DNA of 64,000 nucleotides from Polytrichum commune (lineage: Eukaryota > Streptophyta > Polytrichopsida > Polytrichales > Polytrichaceae): assembly GCA_950295325.1 (NCBI GenBank), contig OX485803.1, positions 39,199,554 through 39,263,553 of the forward strand. The letters are read 5' to 3'. The notes under the pieces are model-generated. The model was not told where the DNA came from and searched no databases. It saw only the letters and a program-made list of their open reading frames with translations. The first letter of the stretch is position 1. Every line of letters begins with the position of its first letter. The position numbers and the translations under genes are program-made. Of this stretch, positions 1 through 12,713 are shown piece by piece.

Positions 1-141
1 ACACATGCGAAACAAAAATCAGCATTTCCACAATCCTGCAGCCATCCACACATCATGTTAATGGCGTAAACAATTGAAATAGAAACTACAAAGGTCATTG
101 ATGAAGCAACTCCTTTGAACTAACACAAAAAGGGATCGTAC

Positions 142-2757
142 CTGAAGGCAAACTTTGGCTGGATTTATTGCACATATCTTGCAAGGTTGAAGTATTTTTT
201 TTGCAATGTTGGGACTGGTCGCACTATTGGGTGAATCATCATGTGATAGATGAGGTGAATCATCAGGGGAATCTTGTTGTGACTCCTCAGGTATTTGGTG
301 AGGTGTGGGGAGTCCAGGTATATGAGCAGTAGCCAATGAATGTGGTGATGCAGTCGAAGGTGAGCTGGATGGAGCATAGCACGATGCCCCATGTTCCACA
401 ATAGTTCCTGAATCTGCAAAAACAACAAGTACTTGGAAATCAATTTTTTATTTATTGATTTTATGGTTCAAAGGATTTTTTCCTGAAATTTTTATGCAAG
501 GTAAAAGTAGTAAGTCAGGAATGTTAAAAGTACTTTGGCATGCAAAAGGAAGGCAACATGTCACTCAAGGAAAGTTCAGGAATTTGTGAACTAGTTTTGG
601 TATGATTTAGGACCTTTGAAGTACTTTAATATTGAGAGGAGGAAAAAAAAGTAAAGTACTTACAAGGCAAGTAATCTATGAAAATAAGAAATAAATAGCC
701 GGAAGTACCAAGTATTCATAAAGGACTTTGTGCCGATGGCAAAGGGTTTAGGAAGTTCCTGAAGATTGAAAAGGACTCCCATACATCCTTAGGCTTTACT
801 TTCGCCTAAACCCTAAACCCACAGAATTCACCCATGACTTCCAAGGAATTCATTGAACTCCAAACACATTCCATGCATGTCAAGAATGGGTTTTTTGTTC
901 TTGCATGAAGCATACAAAGAAAGGACTTTGTCTTGAATATACTCTAAAGCATGCAGAAGATATAAGGAGAAGGGAATGAAAACAAGTAGTACTAGGAATG
1001 TTTGCAAAGTTATTTAGGTCATTTATTTCACTAAACAAGAAATGAACACATAAAATAATGCAAGTTAGAGTAAGTGTGCTCACCAGATTGAGGAGATATG
1101 TTGTTTAAGGCAAGAATTGTAGGCTTCCGCCCATGTTCTCCATAAGGTCTTATTCCCCATGTTGTGAGGCATTTGATGTCAATATCTTCTCCACGATCAG
1201 GAACTAAACATGCTAGCGAATTTCTAGCATGTTATGTAAAAACACCGTGGATGGTAGGTGTGGCCACAACTAGCTGCCAAATGCTCATGACATTCATACC
1301 ACAAATTGCAAACACGACAAGGGTTGAGTATGGAAATACTCTCTTTTGGGGAGTCTGGATGTGAGGGAAGGGGTTGTGGATAGAGGATTGCACCTCCACC
1401 CTTCTCCATTCTCAAAATTCGTTGTTGGAAAGCAGGTTGCAAGGACTCCAAGGACTTCATGATGACCAAAATAGATTTGTATTCCTTCCCGTCTAAGCCC
1501 TCGCCTTCATGTAGGGCATCACACTCCTCTCTGGTAACCCTAAGCTTCTCTACTGCATACCTCTCAGTCATCCTTTCACATGCTTTCTGGCATTCTAATT
1601 CCTTAAGGGTTTCAGAAGCCAACCTCAGCGCATCTTTCTTTTGAGCAATTTCAGAATCAAAGTGCCCAATATCAGATCCACTGTATCCAATGTCTAAACA
1701 AGCGGATTTTTTTCACTAAAAGGTCTTTAAGCACGGTCTCTAAGTTCTCAACAACCACCTTGGCTGCAGTAACTTTAACATCATATTTCTCAAACTCAGA
1801 CAGGGTTGCATTGTAAATGGCTTCATGCTAGGATAACAAAAGTTGAATCCTTTGAGCCCCAATAGTTTTTTTTCTCTCCTTCTAATTTGAGGACCTCTGC
1901 CTTCTATTTTAGACTTGCACACAATTGTTCTTTACGAACCAATGTGGCTTTCATGCCCTCAATGTCCAGTACAGACCAATTAGGAGGTGTTATAACCTTC
2001 GCAGATGTCATTTTCCCTCAACCCATTCTAACCTCAGAAGGAACTCTAATAAGAAGTGGTGCCCACCTTGAAATGGGAGTAGAAGAACACGTCTTAGCTA
2101 CTACAGATCCCCTAATACCAGATGGTTTAGGGGGATGTGACATGACCCCACTAGACCCTTGCTCACGTTGTTTCTTATTAGTATTTTTTGCTTTTACAGA
2201 GCACACCTTCACTCTGTGAGAATGAAGATGTGCAGCAAAGGCCGCCCAATTGACTTCAACACCCCTACCCTCAAGAAGGAGTCCCCGAGCAAACTGTAGA
2301 GTAAGTTCATTGTTAGTAATTTTGTTTTTAGAAGTCACTATGCAATACAATTCTTCAACTTCTCTAGCCGCTTCCGGTGTGAGGCGGTAATCATAACGCG
2401 AGCCATTCTTACTGGACTTTGGACCAAATGCTTGTTCCAACTCTTCCTTGCTAACATCCCTCTGTGAAATCCTCAACACATCCAGTCTGTTATTGCGCAG
2501 ACCCTTCATTGCCTGAAACCATTGGGGCATTCTGAAGGTTGCCAATACTTTTTACCTGCACATGTGGTTTCTAAATACATTGTGTTATTGAAAAACTTGT
2601 ATAACTTCCAGAATACAAACAAAAGGATCACAAAAACATGTTTTCCACACAACTGAACAATAAACACAGTGTAATGATGAAAACCTAATGTAATTTTACT
2701 CACCTTTGTCAATGTTTGTGCAACCTTGCCAATGCAAAATGGAATGAGAATCTTCAT
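142..2757 (-). pseudogene. Decayed multi-exon gene with coiled coil and RING/PHD-like zinc cluster (continues past left edge)
   Basis: I do not recognise the family. Exon 1 (2757-2704) starts with ATG and ends at a GTGAGT donor. Exon 2 starts at 2512 after TTTCAG in matching phase and runs to a GTGAGC donor at 1084. Exon 3 (413-142) follows TTTTTGCAG in matching phase and ends at a GTACGA donor, so more exons lie beyond the window. Exon 2 encodes a charged N-terminal part (LTPEAAREVEELYCIV), a Glu/Lys-rich stretch that looks like a coiled coil, and a zinc-binding cluster with CRVC, YECHEH and CGHTYHPRC spacing near 1230-1320. Exon 3 is Ser/Pro/His/Asp-rich linker followed by CKICA. It is broken: in-frame TGA after VRMG (about 2018), TAG about 30 codons later (near 1909), frame changes at A-runs (about 1870 and 1710), and a frameshift just after the zinc cluster (about 1225). 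Matching intron phases make the gene model firm; the function is unknown. Confidence 0.7.
803..821. repeat. Short interstitial telomere-like motif
   Basis: CCTAAACCCTAAACCC is just over two units of the plant-type telomere repeat. A second short run in the other orientation lies at about 2932-2945 (TTTAGGGTTTAGGG). Both flank the decayed gene and are too short to mean an old telomere. They are weak support for a plant origin. Confidence 0.6.
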
Positions 2758-4001
2758 GGTTAAATGATTTGAAAGAACAGAGATTGGAGGGAAGCAAACA
2801 GGAGGGAGATTGCGAGGAGGGAGATGGCGACTTCAAATTAAAAGTTGGTGGGAAGCTTTGGAAGAGAGCGAGAAGAAAGTTGTGGAAACTGAGTCGGCAG
2901 AGGGCGGGAGGCGTTGGTCAGTCCATGCAGTTTAGGGTTTAGGGAATGGTAGTAGTCCCTCGGGCAGTGGAATATACATTTTTTTTAGTAATAAATCAAA
3001 ATACCCTAAACGTACCCATATATTGTGAGTCCTTAAGTCCTTTGTCCCAAAAGTAGTACCCCAACCGTGAATGGACCCAATGCAACACTATTATTGAGAC
3101 ATCAATCTATGTAACCACCCTTTAGCATCATAACCCTCATAATAATACATGGTATTGCATGTGTATACAGAACATAAGGGCAAGTGACCCCCCTACATGA
3201 GTCACTTATGAAGATTTCTCAAGCCGTTCAATGCACATTCCATGGGGGGGTGGACTCTTCATAGCACATCTAAACTAATGTGAGTGTAGAAAGGGGGATT
3301 ATTCAAGTCATTAGCGTACATAATATACACAAAGGAAATGTAAATTAAAAAAGGTTATTAAAAAAAATTTGAGGTAAAGGGAGCCCTAAGGATTAGACAA
3401 ATAAATGACAATAGATGTGCTAGATTGATCCAATTTACTTAGATTTAGTTCATACAAATGATGTATGTTTTAGGGTCAAGTACTATATGTATATCTTATG
3501 GTTGAAAAACTTCATGTTTAGAAAATGAAAGTGGATTATATATGTAATGAATGCCTATTATTTCATGATTTATATTTTGTGTTTGTAGTGGAGGAATTTA
3601 TCACATTAAATTGGAAAGCTTAGTGTAAATACATGAGTCCATTTTCTAGCTTATTATTAGTACATATACATTAGTTATTCTCTATATATTTCTTGTATAT
3701 AGGGGGTTTTATTTCATAGTCACCCATGCACGTCATTTAGGTTTCCATTGAAGAGTCTACCCCCGGGAGGCAATGATGTTTTAATGGCTTAGGGTTGTGA
3801 AGGTGGTAAAATATAGGACGAAAAAAATAGTTTGTAATAGCCTCAAGAGGGGCACATTCTTTGAAGATGACCGCTTGATCAAACGATGATTAGGTGGGCT
3901 ACATGATCACACTATTTTGGATAATTGAAGAATGTAATGCATTAATGTTCTAAGGGTACATAAGTCTCTCACCTACGTATGGTCCAATGATATGCGGGAT
4001 T
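2758..4001. other. Gene-free stretch upstream of the decayed gene
   Basis: Holds the presumed 5' flank of the minus-strand gene (purine-rich around 2770-2920) and then AT-rich DNA. I see no coding region, RNA gene or element ends. Confidence 0.5.
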
Positions 4002-4521
4002 CACGGGTAGATCACTTAGTGCATTTTAAAAATGGCGTGCGGCATAATATAGAGAGGATTAAAATCATTTGAACTAAAAATTATAAAGGAATTCCAAATA
4101 ATGAAGGGGCCATTAAATGTAGACAATCCCATTATAAGTAAGTTAGATGGACATAAAACGTGGGCCATTATTTTTTTGTAAAATTAATATAGGGGCTGAA
4201 GATAAGGATCCTAGAAGGTATGTTTAGTATGGTATGTAAATGGGTTTAGGACTCACGGGGATGGATGATAATTGGGATTTTTGTTTGTCCAAAAATGGAT
4301 GAAAAGGGAACGCGCCATCGTTAAAAGGAATATAGAGTACAAAAAATTGCAGTGACTTGGACAATATAAGTAATGGAAGGGTGCAAACAAATGGGCCATT
4401 TTTGAAATTTAAGTAATTATAGGGAGGCTTTAATTCAACTCTTGAAGGTAAATAGCCCCAAAACAAAAAAAAACCCAGCCGCACGTGGTGCACAAAAATG
4501 CCTTAGAGTGATCTACCCGTG
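4002..4521. mobile_element. Non-autonomous hAT-type element, 520 bp
   Basis: The ends are inverted copies of CACGGGTAGATCACT. The element is flanked by a perfect 8-bp direct repeat, GCGGGATT (3994-4001 and 4522-4529), the duplication size typical of hAT transposons. Similarity of the two ends continues inward for about 45 bp with mismatches (both reach a GTGCGGC motif). There is no transposase inside, so it is a deletion derivative or MITE. Confidence 0.85.
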
Positions 4522-4949
4522 GCGGGATTCTACATGACCGTTATCAAATAACACAAAGCCATGGATAAACAAATTCCACATTGTCATCATCATCATAGTG
4601 AAAAATATTCCTTTATCATGCTCAATACTTGGGGTCAATATCACATTGATATGTGTGTGTTCCAACCTTTATATAACGATTAGTGCATGCTACATACTAC
4701 GTTGGTAACGAGTTTAATGATACATGCACAACACTGGACAGGTGCTTCCAAGATCCATTGAACTTGCTTGCATCTATATGAGTTGTAGGGTTTATCGTTC
4801 CCAAAGTTAAGCCACTACGTTGAGGTTTCCCAATGTTGGCACACAACGCCCCTTAATAAATGAAATTGGTATGCAAGGTGTGCCATTTTGTGTTTGGATG
4901 TGCATTGTGTTTTGTCATTTTTGCGTGGTGTATGTCTTGTGTCTTTAGA

Positions 4950-5790
4950 TATGGCTTACCAATGCATGGCCAAGGCTATCATGGAAACCCCCACCGCTAA
5001 ATTTTATCCTATTGTTGTGGTTGAAAGCAAGCAATTCTTCTCCAAGGTGGGTCCCTACACTTCATACACCTAAAGAATAAAGCCATGTTCATGGGCCATC
5101 TTTGGATGTCAACCTTGATGAAATCTTGTCCCTTCCCCCACCTCCCCCCCCCCCCCCCCCCCGGTACTCCAACTACATGAACTTTGTTTAATTCCAAACA
5201 TTTCATTCCAAGGGGGTATGGGTATTGTGGACTGCCATTGGCTTCAAAAGACCACTTCAATTTGATAATTTAAAGGATTTGACCACACTATAGCCATGAG
5301 GATCATAAACATCAATATTTTTTTTATAATTTGTTGGTCAAATGCACCCAACATCTACAATATTCCCAAAGACACATGTCACCATTGCTGCAAATCCAAC
5401 ACGATTCTTTTCAAGGATATAAGAACACAATACATTGGAGGATGTTGAACTTGGTGGTTGGATCATGGTGTGGTCATGGAGGAGGGTTGCATAGCCTTTC
5501 GAAGTGATTGGGATTTGAGCACTTCCGTCATAGAAAATGGGTCGGTCACATGCTCATAGTAGGTTTAAATAATAATTAATTACAAATGCAAACACAAGTC
5601 ATTTGCATGACATTGCAAATATCAATGTGCATTGGGTTGAAGAGGGATGGCAATACGAGCAACCATGTGCCATTGGAATTTTGGCTTCACACCAACGGTA
5701 TCGAGTTTTGCGTTATAAGAAGGAAAAACAACTACATATTTGATTGGCCATGTGTTGCAACTACATGGCCAATGAAGATTGTGATTTATA
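4950..5790 (+). pseudogene. MULE transposase relic, two fragments
   Basis: Two stretches read as homologues of the transposase at 29284-35340. Around 4948-5045 the frame gives SLDMAYQCMAKAIMETPTAK, matching the segment just after the N-terminal zinc finger of the larger copy (SLDMAYQCVANEVLKTPTTK). Around 5675-5790 it gives EFWLHTNGIEFCVIRRKNN followed by IFDWPCVATTWPMKI, matching the segment before the SWIM finger (VLDWPIVPNTWPVKI). The catalytic core that lies between them in the larger copy is missing, since only about 600 bp separate the fragments here. The C-terminal end is at 8671-8740 and a terminal repeat at 9015-9053. It is dead. Confidence 0.8.
5144..5162. repeat. Poly-C run of 19
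   Basis: Uninterrupted C run. Other long C/G homopolymers lie near 23826-23834, 45757-45774, 52249-52262, 54581-54594, 56142-56151, 59764-59782, 60999-61013 and 61171-61180. Confidence 0.9.
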
Positions 5791-5799
5791 GTTGGATGA

Positions 5800-8418
5800 C
5801 CCATTGTTCCAATGCAAGAGAATGGACATACGTGTTTCTTTCACTAGTATGCCAATCTAGATAAAATATCTCCCCTTACATGACCTAATATTAAAGCAAT
5901 ATGTTGGAATACCCTCATATGATTTTGTGGAAACAAAATAGAAAATATTGGACATGTATTATGTTGTTTTTGTCATAGCCATTACATACCCATGATATGG
6001 AACCATCATAATTATCATGGGTATGGAATGTTTCAATGCCAATATCCAACAATGCACATGCCCTAAATTCATCAAGATGAGGAAAATATGTGCTTAACAT
6101 GGTATTCGTGAAAACGTCACTTGGTACGTAAAAATGTCACTCGTGTTGTTTTCTTGAATACAAGGAAGGTTGGCTTGAATTGGCTTTTGGAGGTAGCTTT
6201 TGCCAACTACATTTGGATGTATTTCCAAAATGCTAGTAACATGTGCAAGTGATAACTAGAAAAGAAGACTTTTGAATAAAACATGACAATGCTTGAGAAT
6301 TTGTAAATAGAGTTGGGTACTTCAAATATGTAATGACGCACATTTGAATGATGTATAGTTCCATGTATGTGTGTGTGTATGTTAATAGTAGAAGTTTTTG
6401 AGAAATTCACTTGTATAATGCACATGTTCTTCATTGTTACTTCAAACATTCTTGATAGCAATCAAATTATACATGATATAAAACAATTTCTTATTTACTC
6501 TATGAACTTGTACCATAGGTGCTCATACATAGTTATCTACAAAATGCAAGTTTTCTCAAAGTTTGAGTGCACTCACTGAGTCAACCTATAAAGAAAAATC
6601 GTTACATATGAATGTGATGTTTTCATGAATATTGTGTTTGCTCTATGAGGAATGGGAAATGGGTGCCTTGCAAACACCTTTAATATGAATTGAAATTTCT
6701 ATGCAAGGTGTGCTTCGACAATAGACAATCTTTGGTGGGTGACTCCATCGTCTTAGAAACCATGTGGGAAAAAGGTACGGTCATTTGTTAAGGGGAATTT
6801 ACTAGAGAGTGAATACCACATGCAATAGCAACCACAATATCAAAAGGTTCATGAAACTACTACAAGCAAATACCACATGTTATGCTAGGTATAACAATAG
6901 AAGGTATTTGCACTTACCACAAGGTATCATAGGGCTGGAAATTGGTAGGGGGACAAGGCTCAGGCTACTATATATGGAGCATTGAGCTTAGTTGTAAGGG
7001 ATAAGGTGGTAGGTAATTATTTACTATCACTTTTGTGAGACAGATAGGTAGGACCTCAGCGAATGGGTTGCATCGAGTTAAATAGGATAGTTTTTTTTAG
7101 TATTGTTTCTACCACACATCACTCTAACATGCTTAGAGGCCACAACACCCTCTCCTAAAAGTATATGAGCTTTCTTGTAGAAGAGATACGAGGGAGAAAC
7201 TCTAATAAGATAGAGGTGAGTTTGCATAGTGTGTGGATTTCATAAGTTGTAGGAGTTGATGGTTTGTTGTGGTGTGATTATTTTCCAACATTGTAGCCCA
7301 TACTACACGAACAATTTTTTTGTATTACTTTGTGAATGAACCGTGCTTTGATACTATGTCATGTGTTATGGTAGTCAAAGTATGTACTTAGTGAGGTCAT
7401 GAAGTCTTGTATGGGGATTTGGAATACCTACCAAAGTCAATGGTAGTACAACTAAGTAATATGAAAGCTCTATAGCACATGGTAGATATTTATGAGGGGT
7501 GTTGCCTATGTTCTATTGTGTATTTTTCTTCTCTTGGTACTATTCATAAGTGCTATGTTGTGGGAGTAACGGTAGGAGACTTAGTATTGGTTACATCATA
7601 GAGGTTAGGGTCGGTAATACTAGAGATAGAGTATACACCTATGGGAGTAGTAGCAACAATATCCTAACACCCTCCTATAATAATTCAACCTCTGTGTGTG
7701 CTTTTCAGAGATGTTGGTACTACATGTTCCAGTGGTGTTACCATGGGCAGAGCATAAAGTTCCACCTAGAGCAGAGTTGGTTGGTAAGGTTAGGTAAAGT
7801 TCAGTTACTGCAAGGAAGATTTTGGTAAGAGACTGGTATCATTAACATCAATCTTATTCCTTGCAGCTTAAATGTTAAAAAAGGTTAATAAAAAATTCTA
7901 AGGAAGGTTTGAAAAAATATTAAATGTGTAGGTATAAATAAGAGAGGATGAGTGCAAAAATCAAGTGGTAGGGAAATTGGTAAGTCTAAGATAGCATTGG
8001 ATATTAACGAAGAATGGATGGATGAAGTGTTTTGGATGTAATATCCTTTGTTGTGTATGAAACCTAGAAACGTTATAATATTTTGCTCAATATATTGTTT
8101 TGTAAGGTTAAATTTGTGCAACTAGGTGTTGGTTAGGCCGAGTATGCGTAGGGTCCCATGCACCTTATTATATACTAGGATTTGCATCTTTTGTTAATGG
8201 CTTTTGTGCTGCTCAATTTGTTGTCATAAGGGTTTAATGATTTCCATTGTGTGCATGCAAGGTTTTTTGCCAATCGGCTTTTTCTTTGTGATTGAGAGGA
8301 CCATTGCATATTTGGGGCATGACATGGAGTCTCCAATGTGACATTATCCATTTTTTTGGTTTGAATTGTGAGTGATGTCAACTAAGGTCTTATTGTCTAG
8401 TTGGTATTCCTTTCTTGG
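5800..8418. other. Gene-free stretch inside the relic MULE
   Basis: AT-rich sequence with no recognisable coding exon. Position implies it replaces, or was inserted into, the part of the relic transposase that should encode the SWIM finger. In the larger copy the same interval is about 0.5 kb; here it is about 2.9 kb. I could not find ends of a discrete insertion. Confidence 0.4.
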
Positions 8419-8560
8419 TTCAATATTGTCTACTTTTGGTTCCCAACATGTTATTGTACTTGTAAGTTGGGAAATGAAAGTGCATTTTGTTCAATATTGT
8501 CTACTTCTGGTTCCCAACATGTTATTGTACTTGTAAGTTGGGAAACAAAAGTGCATATTT
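8419..8560. repeat. 71-bp tandem duplication
   Basis: Two adjacent copies (8419-8489 and 8490-8560) of a unit beginning TTCAATATTGTCTACTT and containing CCCAACATGTTATTGTAC, with a few substitutions. Confidence 0.9.
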
Positions 8561-8670
8561 TGCATGTTATGAAAAGAAAAGAGAACTATAATGGGTCTCC
8601 TCTAACAAAATTGTGCATGTGGTTCCTTAACCTAAAACGAAGTGACATTCCTTAGCAAACAATTTATTCA

Positions 8671-8740
8671 CCCCCCAAGCTACACCTACAACGAGATTAT
8701 GCTACTCCTTAGCTTATCAAAGTCGTTGGAAACTTATACA
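8671..8740 (+). pseudogene. C-terminal end of the relic MULE transposase
   Basis: Reads SYTYNEIMLLLSLSKSLE, matching the extreme C-terminus of the larger transposase (TYTYNEVIRLLELAGIVECE). It lies about 0.3 kb inside the terminal repeat at 9015-9053, as expected for an element with the transposase C-terminus next to one end. Confidence 0.65.
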
Positions 8741-9014
8741 TTACTTTTATTTTTAATGTCATTTCATGATTTTTCAAAAATTACAATTGATGACATTAAA
8801 GGTTTGTAATCAGCAATGGTTACAACCAATAATCAATATGAGATTCTAACAAAATGCTTCATGATTTGACCACACACTATAGTGCATGGTAATAGGCACT
8901 CTTTCATGTTTAAAATTAATACTATAATATCCTTATCTTATAGCAAAGTTGTCAAACCGATTACAAAAGTAATGTTATAAACACACTATACTTGAGAAGA
9001 TTTATTTTGAACTC

Positions 9015-9053
9015 ACTGCTCACTACTCATCACTCGTGTCTTAGCTTCCCTCC
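9015..9053 (-). repeat. Right terminal repeat of the relic MULE
   Basis: On the minus strand it begins GGAGGGAAGCTA and continues with ATGAGTAGTGAGCAGTGAG, the same start and GAGC-type heptamers as the left end of the 15-kb MULE at 28386. With the plus-strand transposase fragments it marks the right boundary of a second, wrecked member of the family. I could not find its left end or target-site duplication. Confidence 0.65.
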
Positions 9054-10455
9054 ATCCTAACACATATTTTAGGGACCCAACAACCACATTATATTGGAAA
9101 ATGTCCATTAGTTGAATCATTGCATCTAAAATTAGTAAATGTTTTTGAGAGAAACAATGTTCAAAATTGTGGGCGTATATGCAAAGGCGAAAGAGTATAT
9201 TGTATGTAAGCCACATGAAAATGTAACTCTATGTTGGATGTGTTGTCGTGTAGGCTCCATGTCATTTTGGGGATTCACATTGGCTACTATTTTCCACATG
9301 CAAGCTTAAAGTGAAGTTGGACGGTCGTTTTGGCATGAGTGGTTTTTTTAGTGTAGGACATTCACTCGGTCCATGGGGTAGAAAAGTGGACCCGCGTCAT
9401 TGGTAGAGAAGTGTCCGAGGTGATATTGTGCAAAAGATTTCATGCAATGTATTGGACCAAGTCAAGGTGAGCCCCGTGTAGGTACATGTTTTCCCAAAAT
9501 CCTCTATTGCCATGAGTGCGCGTTGTGAAACATAGTGCGCATCATTTGAGTGGACGCTAGACTTGTTTATGGCCCCTTGGAGGGAGATGCCAAATAATTT
9601 AAGTGCTTGAATGAATGATGATAACGCTACTCTAGGGCAAGATGTTGCTTGCAAAATCGTTGGCAAACCTCTTTACAACAAAGTAATGCTTCTTTTTAAG
9701 ATTTGGGCCTCAACTTTTCTAGAATCCTTGTAGACCTAACAATCCCCAAATGGGACTTGCACTTTCAAATGGAGAGATCTTGCTTTCAAATAGGTGAATC
9801 TCAACAACTCTTTTTTAGCACACTTTTTTTTTAAAATTAAAAAAAAAAATCTACAACCTCCAAGTGCATGATCATGTGCATTCATTAATAATTATCTTTT
9901 ATGCTTCGTGATAGTTTAGCAATTTGGTCATTTGAAAAAATCATAATGTTTGTGGTTCCCCATTGCTCTATGACGATAATGGTCTATGTAGTCATATTAC
10001 TCTTTTAAAAGCTCACTTCGTGAGTGCACAAAAAAAATGCCCATTCCTAATAATGAGCAATGGACATTCTTGAGCAAAATTGAAGTTGCAGGGGAAAACT
10101 TCAACATTGAATATGTGAATAGTAGGTGTCAAGGCAATTGTGACCAAGTAACAATGTGACCAATATTGGTGAAGCTAATAATTGTTGTATAATTGTGGTA
10201 TTGAATGCCACCAGGGTTGATGTGAGATGTGGTTCTTCCTAGGGAAAGGTCATTTTAGTCCCATGGTCCCCATCACTTCCTTTGCAATTTCAAGAATAAT
10301 ATACTCATCAAATGATGGCCATTATGGGAGGAACTTCAAATGTTCATTATCATCATTCACTATACTACAATAAAAATAATAATAAAGAAATGAATCTTAA
10401 ATTAATAATGAAAAATCCACGAGAGAGGAAAAATGTTGTGCTATATTCCGTGATG
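9054..10455. other. Gene-free stretch
   Basis: No feature I can support. An open frame of 89 codons at 9397-9666 (minus) has no recognisable motif. Confidence 0.4.
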
Positions 10456-10614
10456 CATAACATTATTCATATCCATAACAATGTTATGTGGGACTAATAA
10501 TATTTCATGGAATATTCCGTGATTTTTTTTACATTCATTTTGAATGTGGATATTTCCTATCAAGGAATATTGTCTATCCCACATAACATTGTTATGGATC
10601 TGAATAATGTTATA
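10456..10614. repeat. Palindromic MITE (family 5), copy 1
   Basis: Imperfect inverted repeat of about 37 bp at the ends (CATAACATTATTCAKATCCA, then AACAATGTTATGTGGGA) around a short AT-rich centre. A second copy is at 15517-15645. Confidence 0.75.
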
Positions 10615-10619
10615 TGAAA

Positions 10620-10995
10620 CCTCAAATCAACATATGGTATTTTATGTTATTGTGGTTACTTCTCTAGTGACAATTTTTATTGATAAGTTTACAAGTGTTT
10701 ACATCCCAACTTACTTTCAGTTCATCCAAAAGCCAATTATTGAAACAAAGTTTTGCATCTTAACAATTCCCAAAATGAACTATTGTTATGGATGATTGGA
10801 AATGGGTGAAAATTCACTGAGGAAGGGATAGTAGTTGCAACATTGTATATCTATATTGCCCAAATTCTTTTACAAGGAATAACAAATATATTGTTTGGTT
10901 CACATTTAGTGTTGTTGACAATATATGGGTTGTTTACAATTGGTATTGCGCAATACAAATAGAATTGATAACATTAAATACAATATTTAGTGTAG
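10620..10995 (+). repeat. MITE family 4, left end lost
   Basis: Shares internal sequence with the complete copy at 62541-62919 (ATGGTATTTTATGT, TTTACAAGGAAT, ACATTTAGTGTTG) and ends in ATATTTAGTGTAG. The left end is missing where it abuts the palindromic MITE. Confidence 0.7.
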
Positions 10996-11547
10996 TGATA
11001 GCACACACGATGGCCTCATGTCAAAGATTCTATCCATCGGGTTGTAGGTCTTTGGTCCTATAATGCCAATGCACTCTACTTGACATCAACTAGTCAAATA
11101 GAAAAAGAAGGTGTGTGGTCTTATTGTGAGAACTTTCGGATTCAAAAAAACAAAATTGAGCATTTGATCAGCTAAATACTTGTCTCATCCAATTACAAAT
11201 TGCAAAGTATCACAAATGTTGTTGATTCAAGTCCTACAATTGGAATAGAGATGCAATAATTATTAGAGTTTAAAGAGAAAACAATGATTTTTAATTGCTC
11301 ACATGGACTCTCCCAATTGCGCTCACAACTAAACCTAGAATGGTGTTTGCAATTTGAGCATGTAGTCCAGTCTCTTCATGGTGGTTTTATTGGTGTCCGT
11401 TCTTGATTTGCAAGCTTTGCCATATACCACTCAAATAAAACGTGTCTAGTTAACAAAGGTGACTAGGTAAGGTCTACACAAGCCTTTATAGCTACATGTA
11501 GACTGTGAGTAATATTCTGACCATCCTTGTTGCATTATCTAGGAGGA

Positions 11548-11873
11548 CTACACTAAAAAGGATATTTAGTGTTTGATTATATTTGATGTTGTTACCACCC
11601 TACCGTGCTCAACACTAATTTTAAAGTTCTTAACAATTAGTGTTAGACATAAATGTGCTGCTACCTTCCATACTGCCACCTCCCTACCTATGAAGCATGG
11701 ATTTCATATCCTTACTAACACTAAGTTCAAACATGTAACTTCCACATATTACCATATTTGATATTTAGTGGTTGAGTGTACATTTAATGTTACTTACTTT
11801 CATAGGGTTAATGACATTTAGTATATGCGTTCGTATTTAGTGTATTAAACACCAAATATCCTTTTAAGTGTAT
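11548..11873 (+). repeat. MITE family 1, about 325 bp
   Basis: The ends are CTACACTAAAAAGGATATTT and its inverted counterpart at 11850-11873. The interior contains CAACACTAATTTTAAAGTTC and short echoes of the terminal motif. The same element in inverse orientation lies at 26738-27040, and a partial copy at 18459-18556. Confidence 0.8.
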
Positions 11874-12429
11874 TTTGAATATAAGATACGTGGGCCTTTA
11901 CCAAACACTTTGGACTCCAAATACACTTTGGGTTGCTGGATGGGATTGCAAATTGCCTCTTCTGGTTAGCAATTGTAAATTGTGACGATTGTTGTTCCAA
12001 GTGAGATGCATACTTGAGATGCATAGCTTATAAGCATTGAAAGTGAAGAATTTTCTTTCTCTTCAAAAATTCACGTAGTAAAACGGCACATATTTTGGTT
12101 TTGGTTTTTTTTATTTTTATTTTTAAAGGGCACTTATTGTAGTCAAGTTTTCATCTCTTAGTTATCAGAAATAAGTTGACCTATGTTGTGAATATGGGTT
12201 GGGAGAGAATATTGCCTTTGCAAATTTACAATACTTTCAGAACTTGGAATTAAATTGTAAATTTTCTATTAAACATTGTGATATCAATCTCCAGACTTGT
12301 AAAAAATCACTCCAGAATCACATTTGTACCATGGTTATGCAAAATTGCTTATGGTTAACATAATTGGGTTTGTTTACCTTAGTGGTCGACTAATGCTTGC
12401 ACAAACTGCATTGGTTTGTCTAATTGATG

Positions 12430-12603
12430 TTGGTTACTGTTTGGAGTTATGTGTTGCTATATCATTTTACTGAGAATATCATTTTTTACCCAAATTACAT
12501 GGGTAGTCAGTATGCATAACAAAGAATACGATATAACTTAGTTGGTAAAAAATGATATTGTCTGTAAAAAGTTATAGCAACGCATAACACCAAATGGGAA
12601 CCC
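12430..12603. repeat. Degenerate family 2 MITE
   Basis: Inverted halves (GGTTACTGTTTGGAGTTATG and GCATAACACCAAATGGGAACC) around an AT-rich centre match the interior of family 2 MITEs, but the usual CTACAC ends are not recognisable. Confidence 0.5.
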
Positions 12604-12713
12604 ACACTAATCAGACAAAACAATGAACCTTATGGATGGTGTATTGCTTGGGCACATTGGAGCATCTTATGAACATCGATTCAAAATGGAAAAAATCAAG
12701 GCATGTTACAATA

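Noticed and set aside
1887-2219. 110-codon plus-strand frame
   Set aside because: Opposite strand of the decayed zinc-cluster gene, whose exon phases support the minus strand.
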